Of a stretch of DNA of 64,000 bases, positions 14,801 to 29,800 are shown piece by piece. The first letter of the stretch is position 1. Every line of letters begins with the position of its first letter. Location: positions 509,483 through 573,482 of the forward strand of contig NW_023998523.1 of NCBI RefSeq assembly GCF_014805625.2, in the 5' to 3' direction. The position numbers and the translations under genes are program-made. Source of the stretch: Glossina fuscipes (taxonomy: Eukaryota; Arthropoda; Insecta; Diptera; Glossinidae). The notes beneath the pieces were generated by a model. The model had not been told where the DNA came from. It saw nothing but the letters and a program-made list of their open reading frames with translations, and made no database searches.

Positions 14801-17799
14801 AATTTTTTACACACTATGACAACATGTTCGCTGATACTTTTAACTATTTTTCTCTTTTTTTTTATATTCTCGGTACAAACAAAATTTATGTTTGGTTTAC
14901 TTTAGAATAACGATTTGCCGGCAATTCTACTTGAACGTGTGGCTGATTATTTGAATTTGTTTAGATTTGCTCTCTCTACTTTTCGATTTCAAGCGTAGGT
15001 GTGGTTTGTGTTGTCGCATGTCTACATCTTTCTTTCGTTAACATATACTATTTAAATTGCTTTGGATGGTTAAGTAAAATTTACTGCCCAAGAAAACAAA
15101 AACTTAATCTGTAAAACTGCTAAACGAATTGTTTCTTATACCCATCACCTAAGGATGCGTGGTATACTCATTTTGTCTAAACGGTTGGAAGGAGGCATCA
15201 GAGATCCTACAAAATAAATATATGCCTGACCAGCATTAAATTCTAAATTGATCTGTCTGTCCGTCTATCCGTCTGTCCGCCTGTGTAATATCTATCTAAA
15301 CATTCTCCTGGTCACAAAAATAAAGCTATCGACTACAAAATTGGCAAAAACATTGGAAGTTCTTGCACGCGGACTGGTATTGAAAATGGGCCAAATCGGT
15401 CATAAGACGCGCCCACAGCATCACCTAAACATACCACGCTTCTGTTTTCAAGAGGAATCAAAAATTGGTTTACTCATAAACTTCAGCGAATAAATGTACA
15501 AAAATATGAATACATATTTTATGGACATTTATGGATATTGTAGCGCTCGTGTACAAAAATGGCAAAAATCGACTACGCCTACCCAGTACTACAGTGTATC
15601 AAACTTTAATTGTTTTTTGAATATCTTCATAACGCGCAGACACAAATTTCAAAAACCACACAAAGTGCAAAAATTGTTGGCCAATTTCAAACTTGAAATA
15701 CACCTAATCACGTCCGCCTTTTCGTCTGTCCATCTGCCTGCTTGAGCAGCTTTTTATTATTTGCGATAAGCTTTCTCCCATTGGCGAAAATGAAGATATC
15801 GGCTACGAATTTGGAATTGATCTAAACTTTTCAGAGGACACGCCTATAAAGCCCGCATGCCTATACGACAATAGTTTTCGGTTTGATAATAGCAGACATC
15901 AGCCCCGCCCAGAGCACGAATATTTTGTTCTTTTATTACTCTTGTCTTTTTGAGGATAACCGTGAGGGGTGTAAAAAATTCGGTCTCAACTGAATTTGAT
16001 TTTCTCATTTGTTTTGTATTACATTTGTGGAAATTTTCATCAGTGCATGTGCTCTAGCATTATATGCATTCATCGTTGTTCTAATTTTATTTCAATTTCG
16101 AGTACATGGTCTTTTGTGGTTTTACATTGATTGCTCGTTGATTATATGGATCGATAAATATTATTGTGGATATGTGCGTGCGAATGAATGTACGAGTTTG
16201 TGCGGATGATTATGAGATTATCATATACAAAGTATATGCTCCGATGGTTAAGGTAAAATCATTCGTTATTATCCTTTGTTTTCTGCTTCCTTTCGTTCGT
16301 AATCCTTTGTAGATCAGACACAGGGAGGTAGTCAGCTTACCTAAAGATAAACTTCACAATTAATCGATCACATTAGAAGTAAGTATAATTTTTAGAAAAA
16401 AAGTTTGCTGCGAAAAGCGTTGAGCTTATAAGCTTTATAAGCTTTGAAGAGAAGCGCATGTAAAAATTTTGACAGATTGATTTTGAACTTGCGCGCGAGG
16501 ATTGTATAGCTTTGGAGCATGCACTCCTAAAACTTACTTGCATAATATACGAGCCATTATTTGGTAAGAGCTACCGGTCTATAATTGTCGATATCAAGTA
16601 AACTCGATCAATAGTGATTTTATGATCGAAAGATTTTTCATTCAGAGAAACGTACGCATTATTGAGAGTCGTAAATTTACTACCCGTTACCCGAGGTCTT
16701 TAATTGGGAGCAATTGAGCTTACTCGACACGGTTAGTTGCAAAGTGGCTTCAGGCGTTTCCGAGAAAAGTATTTTTCTCGCTTCGGTTTCTATAGTCATT
16801 CTTCACATCCTTCATGCCACGATGAAAGAACTGCTCAATGCTATGCCGCTTTTTCCCATTTTCGTGAAGAGTTCCCAGCTCTGCAGTAATTAGAGTCCTT
16901 CTTGACACTCTTATTGCAAAATATTTATTTATTTTTCCAAAAAAAAAGTGTCCGCCTTCAGTTTATGAATACTCTCGTGGATAGTATGTGTAGAATATAA
17001 TTTATTTGAAAGAGTAAATAATGATTTTGCTTTTTACGAACAAATTCTGCTTCTTTCTTTTTCACAGTAAAATAAAAAAAAGGAAAATATAAATATATAT
17101 ATATATAAACATAAATATATATAATTAAACCTAGACCGATTCTCATAAAGCTAACAGTTGGCAAAGCATGCATATATGCGATCAATTATATCCATTGCAT
17201 CGTTCGAAGCGGCTCTTAAATGTAAATCGTGCATAAAAAAAATCGTTGTCTATCTATTTTGAATTTCACGATGGGCAAGGACCTTCACACATATGTCCGC
17301 GTATACACATCCTACTGTAGTCAAAAAGTAAAATGACTTTGGTTTTTAAAATGAAAAGTTTTCATGTTTATATTTATTCTTCCAAATCAATTCCATTGTC
17401 TTTCGTATGCATCAGCATCGTGTCGTATATATGCGTGCATTTATGCGTCTATATGTGTACTTATGTGATATTCTTAGCAGACACTGAGTATAAGCGGAAA
17501 GTTTTGTCGAATTTAAATTTAGAGTTAAAAATCTACGTTATTTGTGTGTGCTTGCTATGGTTAGGAAGGACTGTATATGCTACAGTCTCTAATACTTATA
17601 GCTGTGTGGGGCAATAAGAATTAAATTTTCTCATTTATATTATCGATGCTTCAAATCAAAACATAAACGCTGATTGGCGTTAAAATAAGTATTAAATGTG
17701 CTTTTAACATCAATTGTCATTGTGTAAGAGAATGAATATATGACTTTGGATCGTCCCAATTAATTAATTAGCACCTTAATATACTATATATTTCTTTTA

Positions 17800-17830
<31 letters not shown>

Positions 17831-20800
17831 CAAAGCAATTAAAAATTTAACATATTTATGTCGCTATATAATTATAAAGTTTTTAAATTCACTATCAAGC
17901 GATATGAATCTAAGCGAATTAATTTACGGTTCACAAGAGGAGAAGAAGCGCAAAACATCAAAGTATTGATTAATAGCGGTTTAGCATAGCTTAAATTTAA
18001 GATTGTGAAACTTTTAAATTTTTATAAATTTCATTATTTAAATATAAAATTTTAATTATATTTCTCTGTTTGTTGATTCAAATTAAATGCTTTTATATTA
18101 GAGTGAAATAATAAATCAACTCCACGAAAAAGAACGTTAGGTAGATAATACTTTTCTTTTCTCTTTAGCTTATGGTAGACGTTGTGCACTCTACCATACA
18201 CTCTATCATATATTTAATGTATTCTTTACATATTCATATTCTAATGGTGAAAATTTGAGGGGAGTTAAAAGTACTTTATCGCTGAAGTAAATATAATGAA
18301 TTAAGTCTTGGATTCGAAATGTTTCTAAAGCGTTTTATGAACTTAAAGTCGGCGGCAAGATGGAGTTAGTTAAAAATTGTGTGATATAAAAGCTACCTGT
18401 CTCTACTTACAAGAAATATGCTGCCCTCGTTTGTGACGCGGCCAAAAAGTCTAAACCTACTGATATAGTTATAGTGTTCAATTTGCCACAAGTCCCTTGG
18501 TGTTATAGTCATAATTCGGGCTGTATGGTCCCCACTTCAACATCTGGTAGTACTATTATGTTTCTCAATGAATTATTTGATCGCAATTTATTTCAATATA
18601 ACTGTACTGTTAATTGTAATGGCAGATAGCAAGATGTTTGCTTTGCCAATTTCGCGTACACACATCTTAAATCAAATACAATTTTGATTAGGTTTGTTTT
18701 CAGTTCACCCTACAGTTATATCATAAAACGACTTTCCTCAATACGGCATTATATGGCAGACTGTCGAAAAGGCGGCCCGATCTGAACAATTCTCAAAGCA
18801 TTCCCCCTTCAGCCAAAGCACGGCAGTGGTACAAATTTCATCTAAATATCTCAAAAATTTGCCACCTGTAGTGTTGAACGCAAGAAAACAAGAAGTACTG
18901 ACGGACAAACAAGCTTAGCGATCGGTCTAATAAAAGGTAGATTTATTTAAAATCCTTCTCCGCAAAATCTTAATATGTCTTTGTACTACCAGCAGCGTAA
19001 AGTATAACCAAAAATTTAGCATATATATTTATATCCTGCAACACTGGTGATACAAGGTATATTAAGTTTGTGCTGTCGTACGTAACACCCAGAAGTTCTT
19101 AAGATAGCTTCCCATCTTTTATAATACTAATCGATTCAGAAAATGAGTCCCATTCTAAGCTTGGCTGCCCGTCTGATGTCGGTCCGCGTTGCACCCGTAG
19201 GTAGCAATTTTTGAGACATCGACGTGTTTTGGCTCGAGCGCGAACGCAATTGAAAATTGTTTGAATCGATCCTTTTGACAGCTTCCCCCCATATAACGCC
19301 TCCTTCCGAAAAGTTGTTGTACCGAAGAAAATTGAAAATTTTCACAATTTTTCGGCAAAACTCGCTGGTATTTTAAATTGGTATGATAAATGTGGTTCGG
19401 TTGTGGTAATTTTTTGAACCGTTTCTTCGAAAAGTGAACATTTATCTGTGATTGAATCGTTGAAGCAATAACAAAATCGTGGAGAAAATGATATGAGCCA
19501 GACTTGCACTTAAAGCCACCGCAATGACTAAGAACCTTCTAGTGTAGTAAATAGGTACAGAAGACACAACTATTTATTTTATATATAAATTTTTGCAATT
19601 AAACCGAAATTGTCAATTAAAAGAATAAATTTCTTTGTGTCATCGAAGATAAAAAAAAAAAAAAAAAAAAAAAATTAATTAAATATTTTTTTATTCGCTT
19701 CACTTTTAAATTTTTGTTCAAAAGAAGTGATGGTGAGAACAGATGGTAGAAGAGACATATTAATGTCTTTTGAAACGCAGTATGTAGCTTTGATCCGTCT
19801 CGCCGTTGGTTTTAATTTAATTTCAAGTTTATTTCTCTTTTTATTTTTATTCTTTTCAATTTTTTTTTTTTAATTTTTTTTTAAATTTTTTTTTTTTTTT
19901 TTTGTAACATTAAAGTAATCTTTTTTTCTTTTTCATTGATCATTTATTTTTTACTTTGATGCCTTATAATATGCGGTTGTTACAGTCGAGTGCATTTGGT
20001 ATAAGCAAAGACATCTGATTGGCAGGAAATTATTATCGGTTTTATTAGATCACTTGTAAAGAGTGTTAATCGTCATTGCGGTAAAATTTTTATTAATATC
20101 AATGATCATCAATGATTGCTTTGGGAAAGAAAGGCGGTTTATACAAGTATTCCTTAAAATTCCTTACAATTCAATTAGCAATGAATTCGAGATGTTTTCA
20201 ATAAACTTTAATGCTTTTCCATCAATTTGCAAGTGCAAAATAAGTTCATTAAATAGATTTTATATATATATGTATACATATTCCTACTTTCAACATTATA
20301 GAGAAACGATTGCCATTCACTATTACAGATAAATTAAATTTTTTTCTCTCGTCTTTCTGCCTTTCTGTTTCTGTTTACGTATTATAACAACTGATTAGCT
20401 TAGCGCCTATAAGTTTAATTTTAAAAAAAACTTTTTGTTAGTTCAATATTCCTTTCATTTTTAGAATGACGTTAGTTGCCCAACACGTTAATAGCTTCTC
20501 GTCAATCTTCCAAAAAAACGATCATATTCCATATATATGTTGGGTACAGAATCCATACGAAAGCATTTGCTTTTCTCTTCCTGTTATATCATAGGCTACC
20601 ATTTTTATTGCTCTCCATCCCGCGTTTTAAATGCGGAATTAATCCGTAGGTTAATTTTTTCAAAATCTTTGCAACGCCCCGAGAGATCGTGTAAAGTATG
20701 CATCGTCGCTTGACTAGTGCATAAAAATTCATAATCGTTTAATGAGTCTTGCTTATCAACCGAGAATACTTTCTTGGTGCGAAACGATTTAAGCATGTCC

Positions 20801-23800
20801 GTCAGTTTCACTGTGTAATGCCACTTCTTTAAGTCGTAAAAATGAAAATATTGGCTTCATATTTGACACAGTGAGTCAAATCGGTGAAAGTTCACAACAA
20901 CAGCACAGTTCAACTAAAGGAACCTCTCTTGTCGAAAGCGAAAAGAATGAATTTTTTGCTCACATACACCATGAACATCAACCACACAAACTTGTATAAT
21001 GTATGGGCAAACCCTATAGTAGCATAGTAAAAAAAATATAAGGAGCCGGCCATATTCAGCGGAATCTATTCAGTATCAAAAATTTTCATCGGCTTGGAGT
21101 TTTTTTTTTCTTATTTTCGTAATGTGAATAGAAGATTCGTCCACACTACACATTTTATATTTATATATATGTATAATTTTTTTGCGTGCTTATGTTTTCA
21201 ATGATTAAAGCATTATTTTTATGTTTTACTACTCTTAGTTTATGTCCAATAAGTGATTAAAGCAACACATTTATGGGTGCTTTTACGATTTTATGATGAA
21301 TCTATCTGCTGTGTAGATAGCGGGATAGGTGTATATATATACATCACCAATATTCAGTGGAAGCTCCATTGACCTAACTGACTAGTACTTGGTTGAAACG
21401 GTATCGTTTATGTGAAAGCTTATAAACGCCGAGATGACGCGCTCAAGTTGTTCAACCTTCTTTCGTTAGATTTGTGTTGATATATTTACAGTTAATTAAT
21501 GCGAAATTTCTGAAACAAGTGGAAGATGCACTCCCAAGAATCGCCACCGTTTTGAAACGCAAGCTATTGTCCCAGCAACTGTTTCTTTATCCAGATACTA
21601 ATAATTTGTGTAGAGACCAGTGCCAAAATCACTTACGGTGAAACGATCAAAATAATGATAACAGGCCGACAACATTGACTGATTTAGAAAACCCAAGCAG
21701 CAATTAACTCTTAATGTAGTCAGTGCTTTCACTGAAAGTGCGGCTAGTGTTATTTTCTTTTTTAAATATCTTTCTCGTGTCGCTTGTTTTATTAGGCGGA
21801 CTCTATAAGGATTGTCTTGTTAAAGGAAGTGCCGTAAGCCTCTGAAAGAAGAGCCCCAAGTCGAGCAAATTTGAGGGCCTTCTTTTTTTCCGGGAAAGCT
21901 GCAATACCCGTTTAAAGATTTGCTTCATTTGGGGTCAAAATATTGGGTTTATTGACATGCTCTCGTAGAATGTAAAGATATCGCGATTGTTCCTCTTCAG
22001 CCTGACGTTTAGAAAAATCTTGAAACTATTTTAAAGACAACCAATCGCCGATTGTTTGCACTATTTCTATCTGAACGGTAAATGTTTTTCATTACCCGAA
22101 AATTTTAAGTGAATTTGCTCATATCTATTTGTTCGGTTTGTAAACCAGTCTACATCGGTATATATTTGGCTGGTTAATGTTCTTAAATGATGATGGAATT
22201 TATTGAATATAGTGGAAAAAATCGTAAGAGAAAAAAGAAGTTTTCGAAGAATTCGTAAGTTTTCGTCTAAACGTCGCGTGTGTACGAATGTATTATTTAT
22301 TGCGACGGTGTATATCCTCTATTACAGATAAATTAATTTTTATACAAGATATAAGGAAAAATCGAACTTGAAGCTCGGATAAGTTTTCCTTTTTTTGACG
22401 TAATAACGAAATATTTTATCAAATCTATAAATGGAAGCCTGTTGTCAATCAAGCAGGTTACGCCTACATATTTCTCTAAACCCCTTAAGCTTCATGTCAA
22501 AAGTTAATCCTTATATTTAAAACTTTTGGACATTGATAATTAATTTTAAAATTTCTCTGGGTAATGGAATCACATTTTAAAGCATTTTATGTCCATTCGT
22601 CCATCGTGAGTAATAGTGCTGGACATATAAATGGCCTTACGTATATTCAAAGTAAGCAGATCGTATAAGTTTCCTTTATATGTGAATTATTTTTGAACAA
22701 ATTATTTGGTTATGTACGACAAGTGTGGATGTTGACTATTCAGTTTGGACTACATTTTGGATTTCTCTCAAGTTCAGCTAAATGATCGAACGTTTCTTGT
22801 TAGCAAGTTGCATCCAAATCTACATTTTCTCTCTACTCTTCAAAGGGTTAGCATCTAGAGAGAAGATAAACTAGCGTTCTCTGCAACATAATGCAACGTA
22901 TATGCAGTGTAGCAGTGTAGCTTAATATAACGTATTGGGCAAAGCAATCCAATATCATTATGGACGCGTTTAGTGCCATAGCGTTACGTAGTTGTTTAAT
23001 TTTGTGAAGTCAAAAAGTGGGAGGCGGTCCATCGTTAACCCTATGTATGTAGTTATTCATTCATTATCATAGTTGTCACGACGCACAAAATATAAAGAGC
23101 ACTTAAAGCTTTCGATTTCCTATGAATCTAATCACAACGTCAATGCAACGTGCCATCATCAAACTGGATATACGTAAAACTTTCGTACGACAGCCATCGC
23201 GCGAATCACAGTAATGACTTATTTCTCATTCAGATTCGCTTTATTTCTTTGTACGTTGGCTGCAAATGCCAACACGTAAAATGACTTATAAGCCAGATAG
23301 CCTGCAAGTGGCAAATTGTTTCTTTTCCGTTTCTCACCTTCAAACCGCATCAGCAAAACTAGTTGTATGGGAAAAAATCTCCACAAATTTTTTTTAGTAT
23401 GTCGATTTAATTACATACGACCTACAGCTGACATCTGTGGGAAATTTAGCACAAATATTTGACATCAGTATTATAATATATTGTTGCTTCATCCATTACA
23501 TACAGCTTGGATACTACCCAAATATATACTCAAAATTTCCAATATTCACATAATATTCACAAAAAGCTTAGCGGTATCAGTATATCAATACGTTAAGTAA
23601 TGTAATTATGCGTGATTTAGCCTTAAAGTTTAATTAAAATCTGCGAATTTGTTAGTTACGTAATTCGTACGAACATTTCAAAATGCAATAGATAACTGAG
23701 TGTACTCTCTTTTATGTATATTCATTCATGTAAGCGAATTTGAAAAAAAAAATCTAGTTTTTCCTTTAAAGTTGTTTATACACATATGTATATATATGTA

Positions 23801-26800
23801 TGAGGTGTTTAAAAAAAGACATCTTACTTTATTTCTTTAATATTTCTTTGTTAATTTTAAATTTAAATTAATTCCTTGCAACAAGACAAGTAAAAACTTT
23901 CACAACAACATACACGCACTCGCTTAATACAGTTATTTATACAACGGTTTTCCAAGATAAGATGTTACATGAGGATAGGTCAATGAAAGGAAAGTGAATC
24001 AATTTGAACCATTTTCGAAAGCGTTCATCTTTAGGCCAAAATACGTCGGTGTACCAAATATCACGGAAGTAGCTCGAAAATTGCGATCTCTAGGTTGAAC
24101 ACATGTAATAACATGGAAGGACCTCAGACGGTCAGACAGCTCCGTTCAGAAAGTAATTACAAATTTTTCAATATAATAAAAGGCGGGTTTATTATCTCAA
24201 CTCTTTCTAGGTGGGATGAATATTTGAAGGAATTTAATATATTTTCCGCAAAGATATAAGCAAATCTAAATAAAATATAATAATGTGTATGTGTGTATGT
24301 AATACCAAATATATTTTTTATTTCGATTTTCTAATAAATGAATTTATATCACTTTCAAAACAAACGGCTCATATAACAACTTAACTGTACACATGTACAA
24401 CTTTTACGGTTTTATGTCGAATCGCCTGAAAAATAAATGGCTTTTGTTGTTACAGGAAAATTTCATAAAATTTCTCGTTTATTAAACTCATAATAAAAAA
24501 AGACGCCATAAACAGTGCAGGCATACCACACGTAAAGCAAGCATGATTTCATATAAGAATTTAGGTAAGATGAAGTGTTGTGAGGAGGATACGTTTATTA
24601 TGTGTTTAATATTATTAAAATATGTTAGTGCGTAACTGTGCAGTAAAACAACATTCACTTCATTGATTATGATTTCAATGGACTGCATGTTATTTCAAAT
24701 TTTGTTGTTAATATTTTTCTTATTATCGATGCAATAAAAGTAAAAGTTCAAAATAAACGTTAGCGCAACGCATGGCATAAAGAATGTAATTATAATTTAA
24801 TAATATCTTCATATATGGACATTTATTGTTCGATATCAAGTAAAACGTTTGAATGCTAACCTGTTCGCTAATGCAAAGCGAAAATTTATTTTCTTCTTTT
24901 CTAAGATAGCTAGCTTGCTAGCTACCTACCTACCTACCTACCTATCTACACATAGGTTTAAGATTGTAATGTGCGTTTTGTTTGTGTAGGTGTGCGTACA
25001 CTATGTATTGCCCGTATTGTTGTGTGTTTGTATATATGTGCATTCATAGGCATTCATTAAAATTCTAATTTGAATTTACGTTCAACTGCTGTTGCTGTTA
25101 TTCAACACCACCGACAACAAACATATGCTTGATATGCCAAATTCCATTTTGGCCATTTTCTGGAAATTAACAAAACAGAAAAAACGAGCAAAAAAAAAAA
25201 AAAGAAAAAAACAAAAAAAGTGAACTAACTGCCTAAACACAAAAATTCTTCGTTTCGCGGTAAACATGATCTAAACAGGAAGATCGCACTTATTTTATGT
25301 TTCTTTTTCAATTTAATTGGATGAGAAATGTAAGCAACTGCCAAATGACAATGACAACTAAGAACAACAACAATAACAATAATAACAACAGCAATAACAA
25401 CAACAAGTGCTGGTAGTAGTAATAGTAGTGGTGGTAGTACAAGTAACAGCTTAGCAGAAGCAACAAACAGTCGTGTTACTTTGACAGTACAATAGCTACA
25501 AGAAGTAACCAATACAACAAAAATACCAACAACACCAACGACGATAACAACAACAACAATAATAACTGACAAAAGTATGCGCGAACATACAACAGCTGTG
25601 TGTGGACACACTCAAACAACACCAACATCACTACCGCCACTAACTTCACCACCACCACCGCCACCACCACCACCACCACCACGACCACTGTTACTACTAC
25701 CACCGTCAATAGGAACAGCAACTGCAAGTTAAGTGCTGAAATACCACACACCTTGATGATAGTCGATGTGATTACGAATTTAAACAGACTTTAAAGGGCG
25801 TTGTTAACTAACAACTAAAAAGCTAACACAGAAACACACTTGCACATACGTACAAGAACAAAACATGATAGAACAAGTAAAGAACAAACATAAAGGGTTT
25901 ACTTACGTTTTTTTCGTTTTGCTTTTTTTTTTTTTTAATATTTTTTTTTTTGGTTTTTGGTTTTTCTACTCCATACAAACAAACAGCAGTCAACCACGCT
26001 ATATTTTCATTTCTTTCGTTGAATTAGTAGAAAAAATTCTAAAATAGAAATAATCTATCAATATCTTCTATCTATAAAACAAAAAAAAAAAAAAAAATTA
26101 ATGCATATACTTATGTATGTATATATGCTGTTTTAAAAACACTTCTTGATCTTGTCATAACAATCGTATTCGAGAAGGTTTATGGAATAAAACTCAAAAT
26201 TTTAATAAAGAATTCATTCTCTTGATAACAGTGCCAATAAATTTTACATAGAAAGGTTTCTTCGCGTCTCCTCTCTTTGCCGCAGAATAGGCTTCTTTCC
26301 ATTCGTGATTAAATTTATTTCCATTTAATATATAACATGAACATCCTTTCCGACTTCATTGTTGCTGTTATAATAGAGTATTAAAAAAGCTTTCAAAATT
26401 AGTCTATTTTAGAAAAAAAAAAAAATAAAAAGAAAAAAACAATTTCTATAGCGAACTAGTGAAGAGAGTTATTAGACGTATCCTCTTCATAATAATTAAT
26501 TATGCCCATCACGCAAGCATGAGGCGTATATTCATTTTGTCAAAACGTTTGCAACGCCCAAAGGGAAGCACCAGAGACCCCAAAAAAGGTATGCATATTC
26601 CCGATCAGCGTCAAATTCTAAATTCATTGAAGCATGTCCGTCCGTCTGCCGGTGAGTGTTTGTTGTAAACGTTTTCCTGGCTGTAAAAATAATACTATCG
26701 ACTACAAATTTAGCAAAAACATTGGACGTTCTTGCACGCAGCTTAGTACTGAAAATGGGTCAAATCGGTCGAAGGAAACGCCCAAAGCCCCACGTAAAGA

Positions 26801-29800
26801 GACAACACCTTTGTTTCTCAAAAGGAATGAAAAACGGGTTTATTGCTCATTACACGTAAACTATAGCAAATAAATGTACAATTGGAACGCATATTCTAGG
26901 GGCGGCGCTGTAGCATTTGTGCTCAAATATGGAAAAATTGTCGGCCACTTTCAAATTTCGAATACACCTAAACATGTCCGCCTGCTCGTCTATCTATCTG
27001 TCTGTTCGCACAACTTTGCAGTATTTGTGGTAAACATTCTCCCGTTACCGACAATGAGGATATTGTCTACAAATTTGCAAAAGAATTTGGAATTGAACTA
27101 AACTTTTTAAAGGGCATGCCGGCACCGCCCACATGCTTCTACGACAAAAACTTTTATATTGAAAATAAAAGAAATCAACTACGCCCCCTTCATATTAGAG
27201 AGCATGAAAATGTTATTCTTCTACTGTGATGGCTAAAAAAGGTACTCTGGCTATTGTCATGTAATCCTTTTGCTTTTCTCTCACTTTCATTCTTAATTTC
27301 ATACTTATTATAATTGTTTCTTATTTTACTTTCTATAATTGTTCTCCGCACACACTCTCAATAATAAAGTCACTTTTTACGTATTGCCTTCAAGTGCGTT
27401 TCTATGATCAGTTCTTGTGCAAAATTTACCTTAGGTGGTTCTCTGAAGCTTTGATTTAAAATTGAAGGAGAATTTTTTTTTTTTTTTAGTTTTGTTATCG
27501 ATGTAGGTTTAAAAAGTACTTTTTAAACTTGGCAATTCAGCCCCAACTATTCTGATTTCAAATCATTTCTTGAATTCGTTCAAGATTTTTCTTTTCTCAC
27601 TTATTTCATTTGTTCATTTTCACTAAACCATGGGAAAAACTTAAATTATATCAAAAATCCTTTGCTAAAAACTTTACTGCAGTCAGTAGATTTTTTTTTT
27701 TTTTTCAAAAACTTGCGGAACGAACAAGTGGAGCAGCAATCGGTGACTATAAAATTCAAGTAAAAAACACAGCACGACTTGAAATGTTCAGTCAACGAAC
27801 CACCTTCTATTACAGCAGCTGCTATTGGCCGCCCCATGAAGGAGGTAATAAACTTTCAAATCGATATTCAGGTGACAGCTTAATAATGTATTGAGAACAC
27901 CATCCATATAAACTCGTAAAGAAGACTACGTAACCGAAGCAACACAAACGTTTACAGCTCTATTATGACATTTAAAATTCACACAAATGCTGCAATTGAA
28001 ACAGAAAACAGCAGTAAAAAGCAAAACGGTGCAGCATTTAATCCACCTTTCATCTCCATTTACGAATCATTCGTAAAACGTTCGAGTTTATAGTTGTGTT
28101 GGCTCTTACAATGAATAATGAAAGGTCCATGAAATTAGATGGATAGGCACGCACACAGCGACACAAAACTCTTTGGTTTTTTTTTTTTTTGTTTTTTATT
28201 TATTTATTTATTTATTTATTTTCTTTTTTTTTTTGCTATTCATAATTTTTTTCTAACATGCATTGTTTGTTTACTGGCTGGTGAGCATCATTGTAGCCGT
28301 ACAGTAAAATTGTTGCTGCCTTTTTAGGGTGCAATACTAGCCGAAATACTTTAACCGCTGTGATATAATGTCGTGAAGTTGAACGCCGAGGCAAACAAAA
28401 AAAAAACAAAAAAAAAAAAAAACAAAACAAAACAACATGAGAAACATGAGCATTACATCTAGATAAAAACAACAACAACAATAACAATAACAAAAAAAAA
28501 AAAGCGATGCGAGGACTCTTCGTTGCTATATCTTTGCACATTTTTGGTAAAATACCGAAATAAAAAAAAAGAAAAAAAAAAAATATTATATACAAACTGA
28601 ATCCGCTCAAACAAAAATCTTAACAAAGTGGTTATTGTTCATAATTCCATTATGGAAGTAAATAAACACTTGAGCAAAATAGCAACAACGAAAAGGCATC
28701 ACAAATGACAAGCCTTAACAGCCAAAAATACACAAAATTATGCCAATTTTTGCATTTAAACGAGCTGTAAATGTCGCTTGGCAAACGAAGAAGTAGAAGA
28801 AGAAAAAGAAGAAGTCAAAAAGAAATTCATCTTTTCATACTCGCAGCTAGCTATAGCGTAAGGGTTATAACAATTGTGACATTCTTTTGGTAACGCCTGG
28901 ATAGAATACAAGACATATATTAGACAATGTGTAGATAGTTGGGTTTTTCGCCTCTTGAGACATGCCCTTTTTCTTAACGCCTTTAAACGAAAAAAAAGAT
29001 AATCTGTGCTTGTGATACGACTCCCAACAAGAACATTAAACTCTTATGCATTTTACTTAATTTATTCCTGACATTCTGATTAGTAAAAAATTAGTAAAGA
29101 TGACATATGGAAAGAAACCTCCTCTTCACTCGGAAGCAGCACCATTTCTCAAAAACGTAAGAATTTCATACATTAAATCGTCCTTTTCTTTGTCATTGAC
29201 AGCTTAGAATTTCATTGACATTTCATAGGGTTAGGTTAAGAATATTCTGAGCAAGTGATCTATGCTTCGTAAGTAGAGGAATTAATTCAACGAATAGAAC
29301 AGAAACAATCGCATGATTTGTTACATATGAAAACGATGCCTTAAAAGGTTAGCTAATTTAACGAATATTTGAGCCGAAGGATTATATTAGAAATGATTGA
29401 ACTCAGAACAATGATTAAAACTAAAGCACATAGGAATTTATTGAACAATTTGTTTCAAAATACCTTGACACTGTAGACATATTAAGTCATAGAAGCCAAG
29501 TGAAGTGAATAGCTACAGCAAGAGCTATGCGAATGAGAACAGGCAGGAAGCGTACGTAGTTCATTATTTTCCAAAATGACTTTTGAAGGAAGTAACTTGA
29601 AGTTGAACAAATTAAACACAAGGCAGCTGGGTTTATGCACACGGCTCCAAGCACACACCCCTCCGAGATTAGCTTTTGAACTTTCTTTTTCGTACACGTT
29701 TTTCGGAAGCTTGAGTATAAGCCATTGTCACACTTTGACCATTCTCAAGTCATGAACCAAGGTCACAAGCAAGCAAGATTTTTATTAGCGGATGCTGGAA